NCBI GenBank assembly: GCA_031421855.1
Contig: JANOPN010000076.1
Span: 1-6,218, forward strand
DNA from: JAAFHN01 sp031421855
Lineage (GTDB): Bacteria; Pseudomonadota; Gammaproteobacteria; Burkholderiales; Burkholderiaceae_C
DNA length: 6,218 bases
Direction: 5' to 3'
Of the stretch, positions 1-5,287 are shown one piece after another. The notes below the pieces were generated by a model. That model did not search any database. It had not been told where the DNA came from and worked only from the letters and a program-made list of their open reading frames with translations. The position numbers and the translations under genes were made by a program. The stretch's first letter is position 1. Every line of letters begins with the position of its first letter.

Positions 1-405
1 GCGGGTAATGGGGTCGATTTGCGCGATGCGGTACTTCACTCGTGGCCCGAATTCAAATTGAAATCCAAGGCTGGGCATGCCTTGGCGAGCGACGACATCC
101 GCGCTTGATGCGCCAAACGCAGCGGCGAATCCGAGGTCAAATTCGATGTCGTCGTTTTTGAGCAGTCGCGCACCCGCGGTGTTGCCATCAGCGCGGAACA
201 CTTTGCCACGGTAGATGAACCAGGGCAGCACCAAACCGCGTGACTTGGACTGATCCGAGCCGACATAAGCCGGTTGTTGGAGCGCCAATGCACTGACCCC
301 GTATTCCCAGAGCGGTCGGGTGGCTGTACCACTTGATTGCGCAAAAGCCGAGGTGGCAAACAGGGCGGCGGCGGCCAGGGGCAACAGGGTTGAGGTTTTG
401 GTCAT
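1..405 (-). CDS. MipA/OmpV family outer-membrane protein, N-terminal half (C-terminus off the left edge)
   Basis: The frame opens with ATG at 405-403 and stays open for 135 codons to the window edge. Residues 1-22 form a classical Sec signal peptide: MTKTS, a Leu/Ala-rich core, then AFA with cleavage expected before Gln23. The mature start has the MipA/OmpV pattern: a W-E-Y-G-V opening strand around 33-37, then PAYVGSDQSKSRG at about 45-57, LPWFIYRG at 60-67, and a later strand PSLGFQFEFGPRVKYRI at 111-127. Members are outer-membrane beta-barrels of roughly 250-280 residues; MipA was described as a scaffold between the lytic transglycosylase MltA and a penicillin-binding protein, but most homologues have no established role. 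About half the protein is therefore present. No clear Shine-Dalgarno precedes the ATG. It is divergent from the LOG-family gene. The family call is from recognised motifs, and the specific function is not inferable here. Confidence 0.85.
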   Translation of the reverse strand, partial: MTKTSTLLPLAAAALFATSAFAQSSGTATRPLWEYGVSALALQQPAYVGSDQSKSRGLVLPWFIYRGKVFRADGNTAGARLLKNDDIEFDLGFAAAFGASSADVVARQGMPSLGFQFEFGPRVKYRIAQIDPITR

Positions 406-506
406 GGAATGGATTGTCGGTGGTTGAATTGAACTCAGTCGCCGCAACCGCTTTGGCCTTACGCGGAGTTCAAATACTCGCCGCGCCATGCGCTACATTG
501 CGGATC
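406..506. promoter_or_regulatory. Divergent intergenic region with inverted repeat, MipA-like / LOG-like genes
   Basis: These 101 bases separate two divergent start codons, so promoters for both genes probably lie here. The visible structure is an inverted repeat: TTGAACTC at 429-436 and its exact complement GAGTTCAA at 466-473. It extends to 9 of 10 pairs as 427-436 against 466-475, with a 29-base spacer. It could be a two-half-site operator or only a chance match. I could not pick convincing -35/-10 pairs in either direction. The ATG at 507 has only a weak purine-rich GCGGA just before it. Confidence 0.35.
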
Positions 507-1319
507 ATGAGTGATTCTAAAAACAACCCGGCCCCCGAGGCTCCAAATTCTTACCTTTTGGCTTTCAAGGACGACGATTTTTTGACTCGCCGCGAAACCC
601 GTGGCATCCGACTGCAGCTTGAGATGCTCAAGCCCGACATGCAGCAAACGGCCATGGGCGTTGAGCGCACGGTTGTGGTGTTTGGCAGCGCGCGATTTCG
701 CTCGCATGACGACGCGACGGCGCAACTCGCGCAGGCGCGCACCGGCGGCGATGCTGAGGAGATTGCAAAAGCCGAGCAAGGTGTCAGAAATGCGCACCAC
801 TATGAGCAAGCCAGAGCCTTTGGGCGGATGGTGGCCGAGGGTTGTAAAGACTTGCCTGCAAAAGATCAATTGATCGTTTGCACCGGCGGTGGGCCGGGCA
901 TCATGGAGGCCGCCAACCGAGGCGCAAGCGAAGGCGGTGGTCGCAGCGTGGGTTTGAGCATTGAGTTGCCGTTTGAGGAAAAGCCCAATCCGTATGTCAG
1001 CCCCGACTTGAGCTTCAGGTTCCACTACTTTGCCATTCGGAAAATGCACTTTGTGATGCGCGCCCAGGCCTTGGTGGCGTTTCCGGGCGGATTTGGCACG
1101 TTTGACGAGCTTTTCGAGGTGTTGACGCTCATTCAAACGACCAAGGCGCAACGCGTGCCGGTGTACTTGGTGGGCGTGGACTACTGGAGCCGCGTTTGGA
1201 ACCCGCAGGTGCTGGTTGAGCAAGGCACGATCTCAAAGACCGATCTGGATTTATTCGTGACAACTGACGATTTGAGCGCCGTTTGGGCGGGTATTCGCAG
1301 CTTCAACGGCTTGGGCTGA
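507..1319 (+). CDS. LOG-family (TIGR00730) Rossmann-fold nucleotide 5'-monophosphate phosphoribohydrolase
   Basis: This 270-residue protein carries the LOG-family signature. A beta strand with VVVFGSARF (56-64) begins the Rossmann fold, GGGPGIMEAANRGA (127-140) forms the phosphate-binding loop, R178-K179 sit where family members have a conserved Arg-Lys, and FPGGFGTFDE (192-201) is the PGGxGTxEE motif. Family members release the base from nucleoside 5'-monophosphates such as cytokinin ribotides, and are often mislabelled lysine decarboxylases. The usual first Glu of the EE pair is Asp200, while Glu201 is kept. The protein is longer than the compact ~190-residue LOG enzymes: it has about 50 extra N-terminal residues and an insert at about 70-100, as in the longer bacterial branch. 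The frame is open back to ATG 333, but family similarity begins just after 507, and the earlier start would run into the MipA-like gene's N-terminus and the shared promoter region. The physiological substrate is unknown. Confidence 0.9.
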   Translation: MSDSKNNPAPEAPNSYLLAFKDDDFLTRRETRGIRLQLEMLKPDMQQTAMGVERTVVVFGSARFRSHDDATAQLAQARTGGDAEEIAKAEQGVRNAHHYEQARAFGRMVAEGCKDLPAKDQLIVCTGGGPGIMEAANRGASEGGGRSVGLSIELPFEEKPNPYVSPDLSFRFHYFAIRKMHFVMRAQALVAFPGGFGTFDELFEVLTLIQTTKAQRVPVYLVGVDYWSRVWNPQVLVEQGTISKTDLDLFVTTDDLSAVWAGIRSFNGLG

Positions 1320-1323
1320 CTCC

Positions 1324-1561
1324 AACCTAGAAACAGCAGGTGACCGCTCGCATCTCTCTATAAGTGTCTTAGTTTGCTGATGTTATCGACTTCTAACTGT
1401 CTCACCAGTTGGGTGATTTCGCTACACACCCGCTTGAACCGCCCTGACGCACGCCGGGCGCCTTGCTCCTCCTAGCGCCCAAAGGGGCGCTGCGTCGTCG
1501 CGCCTTCCCGGCGCACGCCAGGGCGGCCCATTCGGGCGTGTTCAACTGCTGTTTCTAGGTT
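1324..1561. repeat. MITE-like inverted-repeat element with nested palindromes
   Basis: The ends are inverted copies. AACCTAGAAACAGCAG (1324-1339) is the exact complement of 1546-1561, and the match continues past one mismatch for three more bases, giving 19 of 20 pairs (1324-1343 against 1542-1561). Nested inside are 1424-1432 against 1533-1541 (8 of 9), 1439-1458 against 1507-1526 (17 of 20, core CCGCCCTG/CAGGGCGG), and a central hairpin AGCGCCC-AAAG-GGGCGCT at 1474-1491. The left half also carries about 80 unpaired, more AT-rich bases (1344-1423). CAACC occurs at both borders (1323-1327 and 1562-1566), which might be a 5-base target duplication, but the left copy overlaps the terminal repeat, so this is uncertain. 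The element sits between convergent gene ends, a typical tolerated site for a non-autonomous mobile or dispersed repeat. No transposase is visible. It could alternatively act as a bidirectional transcript-end structure. Confidence 0.75.
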
Positions 1562-1604
1562 CAACCAAGGTCGTCCATTGGGCGTCCCAACGAATAATCT
1601 GGGT

Positions 1605-3359
1605 TTAAATGTTGACGGTTGCGACGCGGCTGCGTCCCGTGCGCGGGGCTGCTGCGTGCTGGGCTCTGAGCCAATCTAGCGTTTCTTGGGCTGACTTCGG
1701 TTCTGCGTCTTTGGCGTTAGGCAGCATCGCGACACCTAAATGCAATTGAATCGTTGAGCCGATTGGCAGCGCATCTGACGGTGCCAGGCTGCGCGCCAAA
1801 ATGCGCGTTGCGGACTTGATGACCGTCGGGGCATCGGTCGGCCCTTCGATGAGCAGCACGAACTCGTCCGTTCCCATTCGGCCCACCGTATCCACATCGC
1901 GGGCGACATGGCGCAAGGCGGCTGCAGCGAGCACGATGACACGATCTGCCGCTTCGCCGCCATGCTCGGTCTTGAACCACCCGTGGTTGGTGATTTCGGC
2001 TCGCACCAAGGCGCACCGATGACCAAATTGGGCGCAGCGCAGCAAGCTGTCGTGTAGCCGAGACAAAAACACACGCGCGTCGCTGGCCCCACTCAGTGGG
2101 TCGACGCTGGCAAGCGCTTGAACGCGAACGGTCGCCTCACGCATTTCTGAGTCGCGTTTAAGCAAAATCACGAACAGCGCCGTGACCTCGATCGCTGCGC
2201 CAATCACCAAGCTGTATTGCGTCCAAAAATTGGTGCCAATCAAGCCAAAATTTCTCGCCAAAGGCGCAATCGCGCCCACGATGATCGGTGAGATTCCGAA
2301 CAAGCACCAAAGCGCATTTCGCGCACCACGCATGTGCGCGCTCAGCAAGATCAACATGACGGCCAAAATGCTGAGTCCCATGTAGATGTTGCTGACGATG
2401 AACATCAACCGGTCTGGTCGCATGATGTGAATGGCGCTGAGTACAAACCCTGCTGTAACCAATGCCATACCGGCGCTGTGGTGCTTGGGCGCAAGTCGAT
2501 CAAACTGGGTGAATTTCAAGCAAAACAAGACGCCAAAAGCGCTGTACCAAGAAACCACCACATACGACGAGATGTTGGCCCACCAAGGCTGGTTGGGCCA
2601 TAGCCACTGCGATCCAATGCCAGTGAAGCAGACCTGAATGAGCAGCATCGACAGCGTCAGCAAAAAGTAGCTGGCGTAGACAGCATCTCTGCGCTTGATC
2701 GCCCGAACAGCGCAAAACACGAGTGTCAGCGCGACCAAACCGAAGTAGCCACCCAAAATGAAGTAAGTCAGCGAGCTCTCATAGCGAAGCGACGGTTCAT
2801 CGGCGAGGTACAACGGAACCAAGATCGGAATCAGATCGTGGCGAATCCGCACGTAGATGGTTTGCAGCTCGTCCGCGTTGTCTGAGTTGGCACTGGGAAG
2901 TCGAAAAAGCGGCTTGCGCGCATGTTGCAGCCAGCTCGCGATGGGCGTGTAGTCGCCTGATCGTTGAAATTGCCAGGCGCCACTGGCGTTTTGCCAGTGC
3001 AACTCGATGAGATCAAGGCCGGGATTGGCCGTGATCAAATAAAGCTCAGGGGTGCTGGGGCTGCGTCGAATGTCCAGACGCAGCCAAAGGACGCGCTCCC
3101 TGAGCAGCAAAATGGGCTCGCGCGGCCCTGCGGCAGTGAAGCCCCCCGACTCGGCGTGCTTGTGAGCGTCCACGATGGTGGCCGTTGTGCCGTCTTCAAC
3201 CCAGTGGCTTGCCAGTTCGTCGACGCGGATTTGACCTTGGGTCCCGAGAGATATGACTGCATTGGCTTTGGGGCTTGTCTGGGCGTGACAAGGCGAGATG
3301 ATCCCGAACCAAAAAAAGGCAAAGCCTAAAACACGGAGCCAAGCGCGCGCGGTGTTCAT
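1605..3359 (-). CDS. 7TM-DISM membrane sensor with degenerate GGDEF (GTDEF) domain, second of tandem pair
   Basis: This 584-residue protein begins with a signal peptide (1-26, cleavage after CHA). A periplasmic 7TMR-DISMED2-like beta domain follows (about 35-190; LWLRLDIRRS at 91-100, PLFRLP at 150-155). Then come seven hydrophobic segments (about 197-219, 226-246, 264-284, 297-313, 319-340, 350-366, 378-400) and a cytoplasmic GGDEF-like domain (about 405-575). The domain is eroded. DxLTGL is DPLSGA (420-425), the metal/GTP-contact segment is AEITNHGWFKTEHGGEAAD (454-472) and lacks both the usual Asp pair and the N-D pair, and the signature is GTDEF (496-500). An RxxD (487-490) lies exactly five residues upstream, the c-di-GMP I-site position. 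Diguanylate cyclase activity is therefore doubtful, and a sensing or receptor role is inference. Its ATG overlaps the stop of the upstream paralogue as ATGA, and no Shine-Dalgarno is visible, which suggests translational coupling. The external ligand is unknown; DISMED2 domains are proposed to bind carbohydrate-like ligands. Confidence 0.9.
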   Translation of the reverse strand: MNTARAWLRVLGFAFFWFGIISPCHAQTSPKANAVISLGTQGQIRVDELASHWVEDGTTATIVDAHKHAESGGFTAAGPREPILLLRERVLWLRLDIRRSPSTPELYLITANPGLDLIELHWQNASGAWQFQRSGDYTPIASWLQHARKPLFRLPSANSDNADELQTIYVRIRHDLIPILVPLYLADEPSLRYESSLTYFILGGYFGLVALTLVFCAVRAIKRRDAVYASYFLLTLSMLLIQVCFTGIGSQWLWPNQPWWANISSYVVVSWYSAFGVLFCLKFTQFDRLAPKHHSAGMALVTAGFVLSAIHIMRPDRLMFIVSNIYMGLSILAVMLILLSAHMRGARNALWCLFGISPIIVGAIAPLARNFGLIGTNFWTQYSLVIGAAIEVTALFVILLKRDSEMREATVRVQALASVDPLSGASDARVFLSRLHDSLLRCAQFGHRCALVRAEITNHGWFKTEHGGEAADRVIVLAAAALRHVARDVDTVGRMGTDEFVLLIEGPTDAPTVIKSATRILARSLAPSDALPIGSTIQLHLGVAMLPNAKDAEPKSAQETLDWLRAQHAAAPRTGRSRVATVNI

Positions 3360-5251
3360 GCGATGGATGCCAGCACGCTGGATTCGACGATACGAACGAC
3401 CTTGTCATGCTCTGGGCGATAAGCGCGACTCTCGTCAAGAATCCACCGAACGGTTTGCGATGGCGACAGGCCCTGCGAACTCTCGTCGCCGATTGGCGCA
3501 CCGCGCACCGCCGGCAGCAAGGTGGCGGTGATGTGGGTCTTGAGGATCGCACCTGGCGGGAGTTCGCTGGCGGGTCGCAACATGCGGGCCAAGACCCGGG
3601 TCGCGGTGTCGGTCAGCTCGGCCAATTGAGTTGGGCCTTCAATCAGCAATATCAGCTCGTCGTGGCTGATTCTGCATGGCGTGTCGATTTCGCGGGCAAC
3701 ACTGCGCAGGCGAGATGCCGCCAGCAAGACGGCTCGTTCGCGCCCGGAGAATCCACCGTCGCGTCCGAGCTGGGTGATGTTGTCCAGGCTCAAGACCAAA
3801 ACGCCAAATTGTTTGCCGTATCGGCGTGCTCGAACGGCTGCGCTGTGAAGCCGCTGCACGAATAGGCTCTCGTGGGTGAGACCAGTCAAAGCATCCGTGC
3901 TGACCAATGCCCGCTCGCGCAATTGGGTTTCGCGCATGTCTTGGCTGCGCTGGGTCAACACGATTGTCAAAATCGAAAGCTCCAAAATAGCGCCGACCAT
4001 GAGCCCGTATTGCGACAGCAAGCCCGTTGGCAAAATACCTTGGTTTCGAAGCAAAGGCAAGGCGCCCGCGATGACCACCGGCAAGACTCCGAGCACCAAC
4101 TTCAGCGCATATCGGTCGCCGCGGCTGTGTGCCATGAGGCCGGTCACGATCATAAAAACCATGCACAAAGGCATGTAGAGATTGGCGGCAACGAACATGT
4201 CCCGATCAAACCGCCACTGATGCATGCACAGCACAAAGACACCCAAAGCAAGCCAAGCTTTTAGCAACGCGCCAAGCCGCCCGCGTGCCCAAGTCACACC
4301 GCACGCCGTCGCGATGAACAAGACCCCAGACATGGCGTAGAGCTCCGCAAAAACGAAAGACGCGCGGTCGTTCAAAAAGGATGTGCTCGCGAAATACGTT
4401 AAGCCAGCTAAACCGCTGAGCTGCATTTGCATGCCAGCCATGGACAGAGTCACGAAGCCGTACGCCATGAAGACTCGGTCGCGGTGTGCCACGACATGGA
4501 AGGCACAGACCAACAAGGCAAGCAAAACCCCGCCAAAGAACGCACCAAAAGCGAAGAATCTGATTTCTCGTTGCTCACGCAACGCCGACTCGGACAGCAG
4601 GGTTGCGCCCACCGCAATTGGCACCCGTGCGTGAGAGATGCGCAACCACAACTCAACCACCCCATCGCTTTCAGCCCGTGCATTGTTGGGAAGCTTAAAA
4701 AGTGGGTTGTGGTCAGGCAGCGGCCAGTCGTTCACCGCCACCGAGTCGCCCGCAACCTGGCTTTGCCACTCGCCTTGAGCGTCTTCCCAATGCAAACTGG
4801 CGTGATCGACCGATGGTGAGTCAACCTGCAGATACCAGGGATCGTTTGCAACACTGCGCTTGATCTCGATGCGCCGCCACTGCGCAGAGCCGGCGTCGAG
4901 CAGCACGGGTTTCAGTGAGTTGGCACGCGTGAATTGACCGTCGCGAGATGCTTTGCGCGCAACCTCGGGACTGGCGGTTCCCTGCAAGTCGATCCAAGTG
5001 TCGAAGGGGGGGCCGGTGTCGTGCTGGGTGTCAATCGACTGCAGGTTGATCGGCTCAACCGCCGGCTTGCTGCTCGGAGTGCCCTGCGCCCACGCAAAAT
5101 CAACGGACATTGCCAGCATCACCATCGCAAGGGCTAGGTGACGTGTTGGTAGCAGCCAGTGACAGCGAAAACCAAATACAAAGTACTCAACCAGGTTGGT
5201 GGCGGATCGCCTTTCCCGAGTGGGTCGTTGTTTTGGTGAATCCTTGAGCAT
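3356..5251 (-). CDS. 7TM-DISM membrane sensor with degenerate GGDEF (SHDEL) domain, first of tandem pair
   Basis: This 631-residue paralogue has the same architecture as the next gene. A hydrophilic basic stretch (1-30) precedes the signal sequence core (about 37-55, cleavage expected after FAWA, before Gln56). A periplasmic DISMED2-like domain spans about 80-225 (PLFKLP at 183-188 matches PLFRLP in the paralogue). Seven membrane segments lie at about 232-254, 259-277, 298-320, 328-345, 353-373, 384-402 and 410-433, and a GGDEF-like domain at about 440-610. DALTGL (453-458) is well kept, but the metal/GTP segment reads LSLDNITQLGRDGG (487-500) without the usual first Asp or the N-D pair, and the signature is SHDEL (529-533). 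An RxxD (520-523) sits five residues before it, as in a c-di-GMP I-site. Cyclase activity is unlikely from these residues. The ATG is 36 bases after the rpoH stop on the same strand, so co-transcription is likely. No Shine-Dalgarno is visible, and a hairpin occupies that position. Confidence 0.9.
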   Translation of the reverse strand: MLKDSPKQRPTRERRSATNLVEYFVFGFRCHWLLPTRHLALAMVMLAMSVDFAWAQGTPSSKPAVEPINLQSIDTQHDTGPPFDTWIDLQGTASPEVARKASRDGQFTRANSLKPVLLDAGSAQWRRIEIKRSVANDPWYLQVDSPSVDHASLHWEDAQGEWQSQVAGDSVAVNDWPLPDHNPLFKLPNNARAESDGVVELWLRISHARVPIAVGATLLSESALREQREIRFFAFGAFFGGVLLALLVCAFHVVAHRDRVFMAYGFVTLSMAGMQMQLSGLAGLTYFASTSFLNDRASFVFAELYAMSGVLFIATACGVTWARGRLGALLKAWLALGVFVLCMHQWRFDRDMFVAANLYMPLCMVFMIVTGLMAHSRGDRYALKLVLGVLPVVIAGALPLLRNQGILPTGLLSQYGLMVGAILELSILTIVLTQRSQDMRETQLRERALVSTDALTGLTHESLFVQRLHSAAVRARRYGKQFGVLVLSLDNITQLGRDGGFSGRERAVLLAASRLRSVAREIDTPCRISHDELILLIEGPTQLAELTDTATRVLARMLRPASELPPGAILKTHITATLLPAVRGAPIGDESSQGLSPSQTVRWILDESRAYRPEHDKVVRIVESSVLASIA

Positions 5252-5254
5252 GTT

Positions 5255-5273
5255 GTGGCAGTGTAGCTGCCAC
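5255..5273 (-). promoter_or_regulatory. Perfect 7-bp hairpin between rpoH and the first 7TM-DISM gene
   Basis: On the transcript strand GTGGCAG, loop CTACA, CTGCCAC forms a perfect 7-bp stem. Only AAC separates it from the ATG at 5251. It covers the place where a Shine-Dalgarno should be, and no purine-rich motif is seen between stem and start. It has no following T-run, so it is not a standard intrinsic terminator for rpoH. It could be a translational control element or an operator for a dimeric regulator. The function is inferred; the base pairing is seen directly. Confidence 0.5.
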
Positions 5274-5287
5274 TGGCGGGTACCTGC

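Noticed and set aside
36..359. A 107-codon minus-strand frame at the left end
   Set aside because: It overlaps the MipA/OmpV-like frame, which has a clear signal peptide and family motifs; the translation of the alternative frame is low-quality and Ser/Arg-rich.
333..506. N-terminal extension of the LOG-like protein from the ATG at 333
   Set aside because: It would overlap the start of the divergent MipA-like gene and the shared promoter region, and its residues do not look like the family; ATG 507 gives a sensible N-terminus.
459..1223. A 254-codon open frame on the minus strand opposite the LOG-like gene
   Set aside because: It lies fully antisense to a gene with recognised family motifs, and its translation is His/Arg/Ala-rich with no domain; it is a by-product of codon bias.
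1474..1491. Central GC hairpin of the repeat element as an intrinsic terminator
   Set aside because: The 7-bp stem is stable, but neither strand has a T-run after it; it is better explained as part of the nested palindromes of the element.
1578..1590. Hairpin TTGGG-CGT-CCCAA just past the stop of the 584-residue gene as a terminator
   Set aside because: The stem is only 5 bp with a 3-base loop and no T-run follows on the minus strand, so it does not meet intrinsic terminator criteria.
3639..4166. A 175-codon frame on the minus strand within the first receptor gene
   Set aside because: It is in another frame of the same strand as the 631-residue receptor, with an Arg/Ala/His-rich translation and no motif; the receptor has recognisable membrane and GGDEF-like features.
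1605..5251. The two 7TM-DISM genes as decaying pseudogenes because of their broken GGDEF signatures
   Set aside because: Both frames are full length, with intact signal peptides, seven membrane segments, an ATGA overlap and retained RxxD; loss of catalytic residues without frame damage fits a changed function better.
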